NCBI GenBank assembly: GCA_028583405.1
Contig: CM053247.1
Location: 6,034,058 to 6,098,057, forward strand
DNA: 64,000 nt
Reading direction: 5' to 3'
From: Pogonophryne albipinna
Lineage: Eukaryota; Chordata; Actinopteri; Perciformes; Artedidraconidae
The position numbers were made by a program, and so were the translations under genes. This document shows, piece by piece, positions 37,381 through 49,295 of the stretch (its first letter is position 1; every line of letters begins with the position of its first letter). The notes under the pieces were generated by a model that saw nothing but the letters and a program-made list of their open reading frames with translations, made no database searches and was not told where the DNA came from.

Positions 37381-37615
37381 TAAAGGTCACCGATTATGCA
37401 AAATCCACTTTTTCATTTCTTTTCTACATAAACATGTGTCCCCTCTGTGTAAAGAGATTCTGAACGTTTCAGGAACAAAGATTCACTCACTTTTTTGTCC
37501 TGATCCATTTATATAAAAACCTGTCTGAAAATGAGCTGATCAGATGTTTTGCCCACTTTATGATGTCATAACGATTTTGTGTAGTCATTAGCCAATCACC
37601 AACCAAGGTAACCAC
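37381..37615. mobile_element. Truncated TTAA-type MITE
   Basis: Begins TTAAAGGTCACCGATTATGC (a familiar fish MITE start) and contains GTGTCCCCTCTGTGTAAAG and TTTATGATGTCATAACG. The opposite end is missing. Confidence 0.45.
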
Positions 37616-37688
37616 CATTTATTAGGTAAATAGATCAATAATTTCTAAGTAGCAGCCAGATGAATATTGTGGATGTTGTTTCAACAGT

Positions 37689-39096
37689 TCAGGTGTTTAA
37701 CAGTCTTATTGCCTGTGGGATGAAACTGTCCCTGAGTCTGGTGGTTTTAGTCCTGATGCTGCGGTACCGCCTGCCAGACGGCAGCAGACAGAACAGTTTG
37801 TGGCTGGGGTGATGGGGGTCTTTGATAATCCTGAGGTTTTTCTTCCTGAGCCGCTGGGAGTAAAGGTCCTCCATGGATGGCAGCTCGGTCCTGGTGATGT
37901 TCTGTGCAGTTTTAACCACCCTCTGTAGAGTCTTACGGTTGAGGGCGGTGCAGCTGCTGTACCAGGCCGTGATGCAGCCAGTCAGGATACTCTCTATGGT
38001 GCACCTGTAGAAGGTCAGGATCCTCTCTATGGTGCACCTGTAGAAGGTCAGGATGCTCTCACCTGTAGAAGGTCAGGGTACTCTCTATGGTGCACCTGTA
38101 GAAGGTCAGGATCCTCTCTATGGTGCACCTGTAGAAGGTCAGGATGCTCTCACCTGTAGAAGGTCAGGATCCTCTCCATGGTGCACCTGTAGATGGTCAG
38201 GATCCTCTCTATGGTGCACCTGTAGAAGGTCAGGTTGCTCTCACCTGTAGAAGGTCAGGATCCTCTCTATGGTGCACCTGTAGAAGGTCAGGATCCTCTC
38301 TATGGTGCACCTGTAGATGGTCAGGATCCTCTCTATGGTGCACCTGTAGAAGGTCAGGTTGCTCTCACCTGTAGAAGGTCAGGATCCTCTCTATGGTGCA
38401 CCTGTAGAAGGTCAGGATCCTCTCTATGGTGCACCTGTAGAAGGTCAGGATGCTCTCTATGGTGCACCTGTAGAAGGTCAGGATCCTCTCTATGGTGCAC
38501 CTGTAGAAGGTCAGGATGCTCTCTATGGTGCACCTGTAGAAGGTCAGGATCCTCTCTATGGTGCACCTGTAGAAGGTCAGGATCCTCTCTATGATGCACC
38601 TGTAGAAGTTGCAGAGTATCCTGGGGTCCATGTTGAACCTCCTCAGCCTGCGGAGGAAGAAGAGCCGCTGTCAAGCATTCTTGGTGATGGTGGTGGTGTG
38701 ATGAGTCCATGTCAGGTCCTCAGTGATGTGGACACCGAGGAACCTCAAGCTGCTGACTCTCTCCACCGTAGTCCCTTTGATGGCGATGGGGGCGTGTCCC
38801 TCTCTCTGCTGCTTCCTGTAATCAACAATCAGCTCCTTTGTTTTGCTGACGTTGAGATGGAGGTTGTTATCCTGGCACCAAGATGTCAGTTTTCCGACCT
38901 CCTCTCTGTACGCCATCTTGTCACCGTCTGTGATCTGGCCGATGACGGTCGTGTCGTCAGCAAACTTCACGATGGTGTTGGAGCTGTGTGTGGCCACGCA
39001 GTCGTGAGTGAACACGGAGTAGAGGAGAGGGCTGAGCACGCAGCCTTGAGGGGCTCCGGTGTTGAGGATCAGGGTGGAGGATGTGATGTTTCCCAC
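37689..39096 (-). pseudogene. LINE reverse transcriptase, partial and disrupted
   Basis: The first part (39096 to 38671) shows the RT motifs GAPQGCVLSPLLYS (residues 14-27) and FADD (45-48), plus FLGVHITEDLTW, placing it in the L2/CR1/Rex1 group of non-LTR elements. After a disruption near 38630 comes the segment FYRCTIERILT repeated many times. The sequence then continues as GCITAWYSSC and KTLQRVVKTAQNITRTELP to a stop at 37689 after FIPQAIRLLNT, the usual LINE ORF2 end. The 5' part (endonuclease and start) is missing. Some repeat units are 25 rather than 33 bp and shift the frame, so no full protein can be made. Reverse transcription of its own RNA is family knowledge. Confidence 0.85.
37981..38606. 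repeat. 33-bp minisatellite expanded from LINE coding sequence
   Basis: About 18-19 units of CTCTATGGTGCACCTGTAGA plus AGGTCAGGATCCT (33 bp, 11 codons). Four units lack 8 bases (25 bp), producing a 91-bp higher-order period visible at 38053, 38144 and 38235, and 124 bp to 38359. Variants GATGCT, GATCCT and GTTGCT alternate. Confidence 0.95.
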
Positions 39097-39099
39097 AAC

Positions 39100-39235
39100 A
39101 TGCCGGGCAAGACACTTGTCCCTAAATTGCTCCTGTGGGTATTGTCCACAGTATTCAATGGATTACATGTCTAATATGTAATGTAAAGGGCTTTGAGCAC
39201 TTGGAAGACTCTAAAATAAATACAATTAATTATTA
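39100..39235 (+). repeat. SINE/LINE tail fragment
   Basis: GGGCAAGACACTTGTCCCTA, CTCCTGTGGGTATTGTCCAC and GGGCTTTGAGCACTTGGAAG lead to AAATACAATTAATTATTATT, the usual 3' end of a fish SINE. The tRNA-like head is missing. Confidence 0.65.
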
Positions 39236-40118
39236 TTACTTCCTATTTGGCTTCTCTGACAGATATGAGATTTGACCAACATGACCACACAGGTTGTTGC
39301 TAGTAATGTTATTAAAAGGTTCAAACAAATGATTGAGATCATACTTCTCTGGTAACTACAGTCTGTTCTATACAAGATGTTATACATTTGATGTGATACG
39401 ATGTCTGTTGATCTTAATACCCTGGGATTTTACCGCCACGAAAGTTAAAAGGGTAGAAACTTTTTTTTTGAAGTCTTTCAAACATCAACACAATGTTTTG
39501 TTCAAAAAGCATTTTTAAGGTTTATCCATTTTCCATGTCAGATTTTATAAATGCAGTTTCATTTGGAGTACCATTTCTCAGTTTTCATACTGCTGTGGGC
39601 ACAAACAGACTTTTGGTAGAGGTACAGAAACATCTTTATCTCTTTTTTTTAGAAATCTTCCTTTGAGCTATAAACGTGTTGTTTATTCTAAAACAGTATA
39701 AGCCCAACTCACCTGTATCTGAGTTCCATTTTAGCCAAACAATATCATTTAAAAAAAAAGTATCTGATCAAATATAGGGAAAATTATCTGACCATGGTAT
39801 TCAATTAAACGTTTCTGGATTTGATGGTGTTTGAAACCATCATCCAACAATGTCTGAAAAGCATTTCGATTGACACAGGAAAAAGCGTCTGTTTATCTAT
39901 TATTTATGTTTTCAGCCAGCCGTTGTTTTAGCCAACATTCAGTATTCAAATCTTTACATTTTAAACTCAAGATTATTCTCTGTGTTTATCATTTATAGGT
40001 GTTAATTGCCTCTGGAGCGCCACTATAACTGTCACAGGACACTAAGACTCTTCAGTGCATCCCAGATTTCTGTTGACAGAGAATTAATAAGAGTCACTAC
40101 GCAGCTCATAAGTGTGTG

Positions 40119-40193
<75 letters not shown>

Positions 40194-41343
40194 CACAGCC
40201 GAATGGGAATCCTTCAGATCAACAAATAAACAAAGCAGCCAGGGCAGGCCAGCGTTCCTCCTGTCAGCGGCATCTGCCAGCAGCAGGGAGGAAGCTTTGG
40301 GTTTTTCCTGCCTCGTCTAATCTTGCATCTACAAAAAAAGAACAAAAAACCTCCTTCTGGAATCCTCCATCTGTTTCTTTTTTTCCCTCCCTTTCAGACT
40401 CTTTCAGCCTGTGTCCTCTGCTGTCACGTCCGATTCCTCCCTCTCGATCAAACATCTCTTTCCCCACTTCACCTCTCTCCACCCATCTTCCTCCATCTTT
40501 GTCTCTCCTGCGGATGACTTATTTAAACCCGAAAATAATTTCACAAGTGGTGACATCCCTGTTAGACTCACTGGAAAAAAGAGCTCTGAAGGGCTTAAGC
40601 CTCTCCAGTCCTATACCTGTCAAGCTGCAGTTTTTGTGTCTTATTTTAAAACATTTTGATCCACGCTCTTACACCTGATTTATTTTGACATCCGCGTAAT
40701 TTCCCAAATTAATCTAGCCTGTGCAGACTCAACAAAAAGGAGGATTTGCGGAAGAGGCTCATTTGTGTTCCTTCGTACATTTGCTTAGTTGCTGCTGCAC
40801 ATGTAAAATAGTTGCTCTCTCCTTCAATATCCAGCAAACACAAGGAGGACTGGATGTAATGGTACTGAAAGGAGGAGGGGGGGAGAGGGATGGAGGACAA
40901 ACTGCTGCTGCTTCCCTCCTCCTTCTCTCTTCATCTCCCCTCCAAAAAAAGAAGAAACAAAAAATCTCATCTCTTTACATCAGTATGTTAAATATCAGCA
41001 GACAGCCAGGGAGACAATGACATCAGCTGGGCAACGACAAAAGGAAATACATATAATGTGGCAGGCAGGCAGGCAGCCATCCCTCCATAAACTCCATCCC
41101 TTTAAACATTCCTGCTGGGTGTCATGCTGCTGTACATGCTTCTGTGTGGCCTCCTCACGCCTGCATCTCACTGTGTGCTCTGAATGTCCAAAATACTTAA
41201 TTTCGCTCCTTTTATCTTAATGTTTCCCATCTTCTAATCTGCCCCTGTGTGTGTTGCATGTAAAGAAGCTGCAGGTGTGAGGTGACATCTGATGTGTTTG
41301 TGTTGGTGTTATTATTGGCCTCTCGACAATAAGAGATGCTTAC
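39236..41343. other. Probable intron of the minus-strand gene; no further exon recognised
   Basis: Lies downstream of the splice donor at 41343. It contains the GT repeat at 40122 and pyrimidine-rich stretches near 40370-40510. Frames at 40112-40678 are driven by these repeats. No exon with acceptor and donor could be supported. Confidence 0.45.
40122..40191. repeat. (GT)35 microsatellite
   Basis: 70 bases of GT. Confidence 0.98.
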
Positions 41344-42261
41344 CTTCTCGGCTCCTCTGTGTTTCTTGGCCGCCGGCGTGTCGTCATGCTGCCGCCTGAC
41401 AACAATAGCGCCTCCGCCGCTTTTAACACACTCCAGCGCTGTTTTATTGGCAACACCTCCGCCGTTAATCCCGCTAATATTGTTATTGTTTACGTTGCTA
41501 ATGTTGCTATTATCTCCCATGGATCTGGAGTCCGGCGCGGCGCAGTGGCAGTGTCCGGGGCCGTCGCGGCACAGATGATGATCGAGCAGGGCGGACGACG
41601 GGAGGAAGAGGGAGGGAGGAGGAGACGAGCCATCGCCGGGCTTCTCCTTCCTCGCCCGGGCTGGAGGAACGGCAGTGTCCCTCTCCCTGTCTCTCTCCCT
41701 CTTCCAGCCCCGGATAACGTTTTTCCCCTTTCTCTCCTCCTTGCCTTTGGCGCATGTCGCAGAGGAGGCCGTGGTCACTTCAGAGACGCCGTTGTTGTTG
41801 TTGATGATGCCGCTCCCGCCACGGCCGTCAGTGTCTCTGCTGACCGCTGAAATCATCTCCACACCTTCTCCACCGCCGCTCCGTCCTTGAGCCTCCCTAC
41901 GCTGCTGCTGCTGCTGCTGCTGCTGCTTACCGAGCCCGACACACACCTCGCCGCCGCCGCACACCGCCACGGCAGGCGCTGAGTGATCTTCCGCCTCCGG
42001 TTCCTCTCGTACCTCCCGACCGGCTCGGCTGCGTCTAAGCGCGGATCTCCTCGGCTCCGACCCGCCGCTGCCGCCTCCGCCGACAGGTCCCCGGGTCTGG
42101 AGCGAGGGCAAGGCCGCGTGTCTGTCGGCAGAGCCAGGAGCGCTGGAGGAGGTGATGGAGATGGAGGAGGAGGTGGAGGAGGAGGCGGTGTGGTTGGGTG
42201 ACAGCTCCCTGCAGTCCGTCAGCAACCCTCCATTCTCCCCAGCTCTCAGGAAACGGTTCAT
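41344..42261 (-). CDS. 5' coding exon of an unidentified vertebrate gene (ZNF608/609-like?)
   Basis: This 306-codon exon starts at ATG 42261 (MNRFLRAGENGGLL). The frame is open upstream to a stop near 42354, so an earlier in-frame start or an acceptor is possible. It ends exactly in phase 0 at GAGAAG followed by the strong donor GTAAGC (41343-41338). The protein is low-complexity and probably nuclear: serine-rich N terminus, Gly/Ser and Arg runs, a run of eight glutamines (CTG/CAG codons near 41900), asparagine runs, a basic stretch (KGKEERKGK, KRERDRERD), and AAKKHRGAEK at the end. The order basic KEE..GK segment, APDS..MG segment and terminal KK..EK before a splice site recalls the first coding part of ZNF608/ZNF609. 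The conserved N-terminal acidic block of those proteins is not seen, so this is tentative. It sits in a GC-rich island divergent from the GRAMD2-like gene. That it is a real exon is much surer than its name. Confidence 0.6.
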
Positions 42262-42330
42262 ATCCTCCTCTCGTGTCCTTTGTCGATCTTCACAATAATC
42301 AGCATTCAGCCCGCCGCAGTGTTGCAGAGC
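41350..42330 (-). promoter_or_regulatory. CpG-island-like region over the 5' exon
   Basis: GC- and CpG-rich against an AT-rich background (for example GCCGCCGCCGCACACCGCC, and GGCGCGGCGCAG near 41530), covering the start of the minus-strand gene. This is typical of vertebrate housekeeping or developmental promoters. No TATA box is evident. Transcription start not determined. Confidence 0.55.
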
Positions 42331-43082
42331 ACCGAGTAGGTGAGCACAGCCCTGTTATAGGCTGCTGGATCCGGCCTGCTCCACCACTAACTACACCTAG
42401 GCTGAATGACAGCTCTGGCTGGGTGTTTTAGTCCACTTATAATAGCCTACATAAAAAACGTTTTTTTCACACATGGGCTATAGGCTACATTATAGCCTAA
42501 TAAAACACTCAAAGAAAGTAAAATCACGTCCCAGAAATAATTGACACTTGTCCTTTTAGTTGACAAATAAAAAAGATATAGCCTAAGCCAATATTCTGGA
42601 AGTGTTAATTTCTCTCCCACCCTGAGTAATAGCTTGGCGAAAGTCTCACAAGACACACATTGATTTAAGAAGAAAATATGTCGATTCCTGTCAGAACATG
42701 ACAGTGGTTGGCCACAGGGGGGCGATGCAGTGTTAGCTTTAGTCTTCAAACTCAGGTGTAACTGATTGGATGTCCACCCTATGATGTCCACCAAATCTAA
42801 TGGACTGATGCTTCCAATCAGCTGCTGTTTTCTGGAGCATTACAGTTGCACTGATTGGTCACAAGGGGCGCTGTCTACTTGATATGTTTGAAACATCATA
42901 CAATAGTCTTAGTCAATAGGACTTAGTTTCTCTGCAAATACATTCCTATAACAACCTACTGTGTTCACATTGTTCTTATTCTGGTATTTTGGCAACTTGA
43001 AACTAAACAATAATATTTGATTAATTATCTCCACATTTGTTCTCATACTTCATTAATGTACATGGATCATTATGCTGCCAGG
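42262..43082. other. No gene recognised
   Basis: Upstream of the minus-strand exon. Contains CCACAGGGGGGCGATG and CACAAGGGGCGCTGTC words common in fish intergenic repeats. Confidence 0.4.
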
Positions 43083-43638
43083 TATGGAAGCAAACAAGAG
43101 ACAGAAGTATTTGAATTTTATTAGACACCGAATTTATAGCATTGAAAATAATTACTTTGAAAATCATTTATCTGAATTTTTTTTGCTCCGAATTTACCTA
43201 TGTGAAATAAAAATGTAAAAATTCAAGTTAAAAAAGTTTGAATGTTCAAATTCAGATCCCAAAAATTCAAGTGAAAAAAATTTGACGTCAACATTTTCGG
43301 TGTATAAAATTCGACGTCCAAAATTGCGATGCAGCATCATCCGGGCTACTCAGACAGGATAAGCAATCGAGCCCGAATGCAATCAAACCGACTTCTGGCC
43401 TATCAGAGCACGGCTTTGTCAGTCATGTGATCACAACAACCCGGGAGAAAAATGACGGAGAACAGTGGGAGTCGGGTAAGTAGTCAGTTTGTGCTATTTA
43501 TTTTACAAGCAGTGAGGGCTCGACAGCATTTGTATCTTACATTAGCTAGCTAAATGAGTGAAGTAGCCTTGTGCCTTGCTGTTAGCAAGCTCCGTAGTTA
43601 TCATTAATTGAAGTGAATCACAACGTCACGTGTCCTTT

Positions 43639-43700
43639 TGTGTGTGTGTGTGTGTGTGCGTGTGAGTGTGTGTGTATGTGTGTGTGTGGGGGGGGGGGGT
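43639..43700. repeat. GT-rich microsatellite with G run
   Basis: Interrupted GT repeat (GCGTGTGAGTG, GTATGTG interruptions) followed by an uninterrupted G run at about 43688-43699. Confidence 0.9.
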
Positions 43701-44644
43701 TGACGGTTTGCAAAGTAACGCTTCGATCACTTCGGTTAAATAAGTCAAGTAGACCATGCTACACTATAGAAATACTCTCTTACAAAAGCCCTGCATTTAA
43801 ACATGTTAATGTTACTTTAGTAAAAGTATGCTAGTATAATTAGGAAAGTGTTGTTAAAGTATTTAAAGTAGACACAAGTTATATTATATTATATCATTTG
43901 TTTTATTATTACCGATGCAAGAGTTGACTTAACTGTGTGTAGTTGGAGCTCATTTTGAATAATGAGCTATAATGGTTTAATGTGCTGACTATTTTCTACA
44001 TTAATAGATGAAGGTCTGGTTTGTTCAAAGTCTTAAAATAGTAGGACATGCTGTCATAATTACCCAGAGTCCGAAGTGACACCTTTACAATGTTAAAGCT
44101 GTTAGATAAATGTAGTGATGTAAAAACTAAAATATTCAAGATAGTGTAGTGGAAAAGAGATAATGTTTTAAAACATGTTACTAAAACAAAATCTCTTGTT
44201 TTGGACTGACAGTAATGATTCAAGAAATAGTAGATAAATAAATACACACACATCAATCTGTTGTGTGGATGGAACACAACAAATGGTGATCTTACCTGTG
44301 ATGCCTCCTCCAAACATTATAACCAGACTGTATCATTCAAACTATAAGTACCAGTTCTAGCTACTTGACTTTAGACAAACAATTCAAAAGACAAAATCAA
44401 CACAATTTATTGAAAGACCAATCTTTATTTTACGGTGCCTCTCCTTTTGTTTGTATTATTAAACCCTGTCAATCTAAAAAAAAAAAAAACAGTTAACTTT
44501 ATATTTCTTATTGTCCAAAGCATCTATTACACTATTTGTTCCCCTCATATTCACAGGATGGATGATTAGAGACTTTGGGGGAGACCTCAGCTTTATGAAC
44601 GTCCTGTCTGTTGCTTTGGCAAGAGAGGGCTGAGGGTCTTTCCC

Positions 44645-44740
44645 TGCGAGGAGGACCAGGCCTGAGGGAGGAGGACCAGGCCTGAGGGAGGAGGACCAGG
44701 CCTGAGGGAGGAGGACCAGGCCTGAGGGAGGAGGACCTGC
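44645..44740. repeat. 20-bp tandem repeat, more than four copies
   Basis: Unit GAGGACCAGGCCTGAGGGAG, nearly perfect copies. Confidence 0.95.
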
Positions 44741-45522
44741 ACCAGCTGCACCTACAGAACCTAGCCCATGCTGGGCATAGCTGTTACCACCTGCACAGGC
44801 CTAGCCTGTCAATTAACAGATTAACATTTAGTGTAACTTATGTATATTATTTCGTTTTTATTTTTAAAAAAATGGTGATGGTTCATGCTTGATAACTTTT
44901 AGTTCACATTTCAATAAATTGTATTTGCACTCCTTTCGTCCGTTATTCTTACTGAAAATGTTAAATGACACATTCACATCTGACTGAAGATTGGCCCCAT
45001 TTATTTGTGACGTTGCAAACTCTGCGGTACAAGGCACAGGTGATGTGAAGCTCACAAAGTGAGGCAAATGCATTTGATCAGCTGACTTTTTTTTTGTGCC
45101 AAACTTTATAGGCCTGACAATAATCACACTGTCTCTGAGGTGCAACGTAAAACACAAAACAACACACAAATAAAGTTCCTGTTAGACTACAAAACTAGCC
45201 AGTGTGCAGGTCTTTGTGTTACAATATAAGTGTCTCTTAGTGAATGTCCTGTACTGCTCTTAAATCTCATCACATCAGCTTCTCCTTTCCCTCTTGGATG
45301 TTCTTCTGGACCCTCAGAGAAAGAGAACATGGTGAAGCAGTCCTGTCTCTCAGGCATGTCCTTTCAGATACATGATTTTCAAAGTAATTATTTTCAATGC
45401 TATAAATTCGGTGTCTGATAAAATTCAAATACTTTTGTCTCTTGTTTGCTTCCATAGCCAGGAGCCTAATGATTTTTGGTATAAAGTTCATTGAATATAA
45501 ATTATTAAAGTGTGCGGTCAAT

Positions 45523-45557
45523 GCCCTACACAATGTATGGAACACATTGTGTAGGGC
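45523..45557. repeat. Perfect 14-bp hairpin
   Basis: GCCCTACACAATGT (45523-45536) and ACATTGTGTAGGGC (45544-45557) are exact reverse complements around a 7-base spacer, just outside the right end of the 43083-45475 element. Confidence 0.9.
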
Positions 45558-45963
45558 AGCTTATCTAAAAGCCATTTAAAAATTGGGGGAAATCTACAAC
45601 ATTTTGATATAATTTTAAATTAAATAGCAGTCTCTTTAGTATATATTTCTTAGTTAAATATTTTAAGTTGTGCTTAATACTATGTTTAACTGGTAAGTAT
45701 ATAAAAAAGAAATCTTAATCACATTTCTAAGGGGCATTCTGAAATTAGATGTTTCAATTGTGCTTTAATTTCTGATACTGACCCCAAATACGTTTTCCGA
45801 GGATATTTTCAATCAAAAATATAATTAATATATTTACATATATACGTGAGAAAGTGGTTGGACATGAATGTTTTGCTAAACATTTTTCAGAGTCACTTAA
45901 AGGGACACTTAAAAGATGTTGCTATATGAATACACCAGGGGCCCAGAGTTCTTGATAACAATA

Positions 45964-46136
45964 TACAGTGAAAAAATGTAACCGTTGACTTTAATTAAAT
46001 GTACAATGTCAACAGATTACACAATTGTATTAGTTGGTTGAAAGCATTAATATGACATCGAACCTAATATAATATATGTGTAATCGGTTGTCATAATACA
46101 ATTAATTAAAGTCAACGTTTACATTTTTTGAGTGTA
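45964..46136. mobile_element. 173-bp MITE, Tc1/mariner-like
   Basis: The ends TACAGTGAAAAAATGTAACC and TACACTCAAAAAATGTAAAC (read from the right) continue inverted through GTTGACTTTAATTAA, flanked by TA. The short size, TA flanks and CAGT-type end suggest a Tc1/mariner-derived MITE. Confidence 0.8.
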
Positions 46137-48005
46137 TAAAACGTTATACTTCTGAATAAACTGAGTACGTATTAATCTGTATGCTGCTCTGAGAAATGTC
46201 TTTGCAGTTTTAAGGCGAGATAAATGAGTTATGAATGAAATAGATAGTAAGATGTCAGGAAATCCTTGTTTTGGGAGAAGCTCTTGACAGTTGATTTTTG
46301 AGGAGGAAATGTGAGTTTTTGAAGCTGGAATCCATTTAACAATGCTTTCAGTCTCTGAGACGGTATTTTATCCGGCCCGAATTCAAACTCCTTTAGCTTG
46401 GACCTCATTCATTTTCTTCTCCATAAGGACAACTAACTTTCCCTTCTGCTCTCATGCTTAATACTCCCAAGAACACTGTATTTTGAGCCACATTTGGTTT
46501 TCCATAAGCAAACAGATTTAGGTGTGTATCAGTGAAGAAATATTGGTTGTACCAGCAACGTAATTACGGCCTCCTTAACATGAGCAAACCTTCAACCATA
46601 ATTTAACAAAACAACAACACACGTCTTGCAGCTTTCTCTAAAATAGACCGTGATGGGAGGAGCAAAATGTCCCAAAAGCATTTTAAATAAACATTTCTCA
46701 TTTTGCAGAATGGCTCCTTTAAAAGTTGTATGATCATTTAAAAAACATTTTAATCAGTTTTTTTCACCAAACATCACTAGGTCGGAGCGTTTTCTAAAGC
46801 TGTTTGACTACTGGTAAGATTGATATTGCATCATAAATTAGTATATTGTATATATATATATATACGATACATAGTGTACTTTATAATAGAAATTTACAGT
46901 GTTTACTACTGAGATGCAGAAGCATAAAGTGGCAGAGAATTGCAATACTCTTGGCATGTCAACATTTTCAGCGTTCAGGTTTCAGGTTCAGCGAAATGTC
47001 CACATTGTATCACTGTTGTCAAACCAAACAGGGCCAACGTACTGTACAGATAGGCACAGTCAGACGCATGTTCCAGGAGGCGTGTCATTTGGGAACAACA
47101 ACATATATATTTGAAGGAAAAAGCCGAGCACTGACAGAAAATGTATCAAAAAACATAACGTTTCAGACGTTGATTCTGCAATGGAGAACTGCAGTGTACG
47201 ATTCTTTCTGATTTAAAAGGAAGAGCACAATGCCCAAATCTTCCCACTCTTCATCCAAATCCACTGGGCATCCTCAGTAAGATAACATTCATTTTTAGTG
47301 TGAAAAAAGAGCAATATTTCAATTTTCCCAAAAAACAACAAGACTTTTCAGAAATATGTTCCCAAGTTATAATACCTGTAGGTGGATCTGTTTCCTTTTC
47401 ATCCATACCAGTTACTTCAAACAGCAAGTTACATTTGAATTGGTCTCACAATGAAGGACTGGACATTGTATTTCTTACAGCAGACGGTTTTTTAATGAGT
47501 GTTGAATTACGTGTTCTTTTTTAACCTTAAATTCTTGAAAACCTTCTTCTTGCCTTAACCTGGCGTCCACCTTACTTGAACATCAACAGCCCATTTAGGT
47601 GTGTAATGCTAGCAGGGGCTAATGTAGCTTCGAGCCTCTAGATGCAGTAGAAATGAATGGCCAGCTGAGTCTCGATTTTTTTTTTAAAGCACCATACCTC
47701 CAGTTTTGTTGCATTTTCAAACGTCTTCCTTTAGACCGACATTTCTCAAGGGAAATTACTTGAGGACATTCAATTATATATTATGAAACATCACAAAGAT
47801 CACTTTATAATATTTCACACATGCAGTTACTCTTTAACGCTAGTAAACACTGACTGTGATAGGGGAAATCAGTGGAGATCTCTTTTGTTCTAGCTAAACA
47901 AATGTTGTTTGTCTACACTGCAATATTGTCTAAAATAAAGCATTTCCGTTTACAGCATCAGCGAGAAAGAATTTTAAAGAAACGCTAAAATAGCAGTGTC
48001 AGCAA
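46137..48005. other. No gene recognised
   Basis: AT-rich sequence with overlapping short frames only (for example 46846-47211 on the plus strand, no known domain). Ends at the hAT target duplication. Confidence 0.45.
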
Positions 48006-48569
48006 CAGCGACGTGCGGTCAGGGGAGGCAGGTGAGGCAGAGCCTCACTTGTCATTCTCCAATGTAACGGAAAAAAAGATTAATAATACAAATAATAATA
48101 ATAATCAAATGTCTCCACTGATCTGTGTTGTAAATGTGATTTCTGTTTGATTCCAATCGCTTTTTATAGTAAAAATCGGCTAATTTGCCGAGCTCCGCTA
48201 CAACTACGGGGAGCGATGAGATTGAGAAGTGAGGCAGGGACGAGCTCTGCCTCACAGAAGCCCACAGTAACTTGCTGGAGCACGGGCACTAATTTAGCGC
48301 GGGCACTTATTTTGTGAGCGCGCTCAAGCCAGTTACTGTGTGGTAAGGTGAGGCACAGATGAGCTCTGCCTCACCTCAGAATGCGTCACCCCACAGAAAC
48401 TGTCTGGAAAGCGGGCCCTAAGCGCATGCCTGCACCATCTCACTGTATGTCACCAATGTAATGTTTGTAGATCCTTTTATTACATTTATCCTCGCCATCC
48501 ATAGTCTCTAAATAACTTATTTCACGTATATATGATATTTAGGCTCGCTGGTCTCATCATACAACGGCA

Positions 48570-48790
48570 ATGAAAAAAGCACCAGGGGAGGCAGCCACAA
48601 CCTCTGCCGCACTGAAGGGGGCGCAAGTGAGCCCACAGGTTCTTGTTGCTACTGTTATTCTAAGCAGAGACGGTAGACGAAAACAACAAACTAGACTTTT
48701 GAAACTAGAGGGAGATAAGGAGGACTTTTACAAAAAAGTAATGAAGATTGTTGTCCAGAAGGATAGCATGGACTTCATCTTCAAGTCAAG
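48570..48790 (+). other. Exon-like ORF inside the hAT element
   Basis: From ATG 48570 the frame reads MKKAPGEAATTSAALKGAQ and continues to EDFYKKVMKIVVQKDSMDFI, ending at TCAAG followed by a good donor GTAAGA (48791). It shows no transposase motif I recognise. It could be the first exon of the autonomous relative's transposase or a captured host exon. Confidence 0.4.
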
Positions 48791-48944
48791 GTAAGACCAC
48801 ATTTGTAATGAAAATTGGATCTTACTAAGAGAGAACAATCCAATATTTAGATTTTGGGTAGGCTATCCTTTTGTTGAACGGTCTGTTTAAAATGAATCGA
48901 AGCATCAGACTAAAAAAGCTTTTGAAAATAACAGAATATTTCGA

Positions 48945-49295
48945 TTAAAGGTGGGGTAGGTAAGTTTGAGAAACCGGCACGATATACACTTTTTGTTATA
49001 TTCCATGGAATGCTCTTAACATCCCGATAGCAATGAATGTCTTAAGTGCTTTGACAAAAAATACATAAAAACATTTCATCTGTGGAAGCCGTAGTACTGT
49101 AAAAAGCACGACCACTCATTTTAGCCAGCCCGGCTAAAATATCCTGCCTGTCAGCCTTCCATCTGTGCACAAACTTATCTCGTGCCCTCATTGGTCATGT
49201 GCACGTTCGTGTGTGTTGCAGGAGGGGCTGTGTATTTTCAAATTCTAGCGCACTCGAGCTGGTTTCTCCAAAATTACCTACCCCGCCACCTTTAA
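48945..49295. mobile_element. piggyBac-like TTAA MITE, copy 2
   Basis: TTAA flanks, inverted ends AGGTGGGGTAGGTAAGTTTG and TTACCTACCCCGCCACCT. Reverse-complement relative of 15078-15468, inserted in the hAT element. Confidence 0.85.

Larger units (their letters stand above)
37625..39099 (-). mobile_element. 5'-truncated L2/CR1-like LINE
   Basis: Only the reverse transcriptase C-terminal half and following tail are present, read leftwards. The body is interrupted by a minisatellite derived from its own coding sequence (37981-38606). The right (5') edge abuts a SINE-like tail at 39100. Confidence 0.85.
43083..45475. mobile_element. Unclassified DNA element with about 95-bp inverted ends
   Basis: The left end TATGGAAGCAAACAAGAGAC, then TATTTGAATTTTATTAGACA, CCGAATTTATAGCATTG and AAAATAATTACTTTGAAAATCAT recur inverted at 45372-45466 with few differences. 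Inside, ATGACGGAGAACAGTGGGAG followed by a GTAAGT donor (43452-43482) and a CACAG acceptor-like site at 44556-44560 could be relics of a spliced element transcript. A 20-bp tandem repeat lies at 44645-44740. No transposase is recognised. Confidence 0.7.

Noticed and set aside
38053..39174. Plus-strand frames with SPVEGQDPLYGA repeats
   Set aside because: Antisense to the LINE reverse transcriptase and its minisatellite.
41359..41850. 163-codon plus-strand frame in the CpG-rich region
   Set aside because: Shadow of the minus-strand exon, which has a proper splice donor and start.
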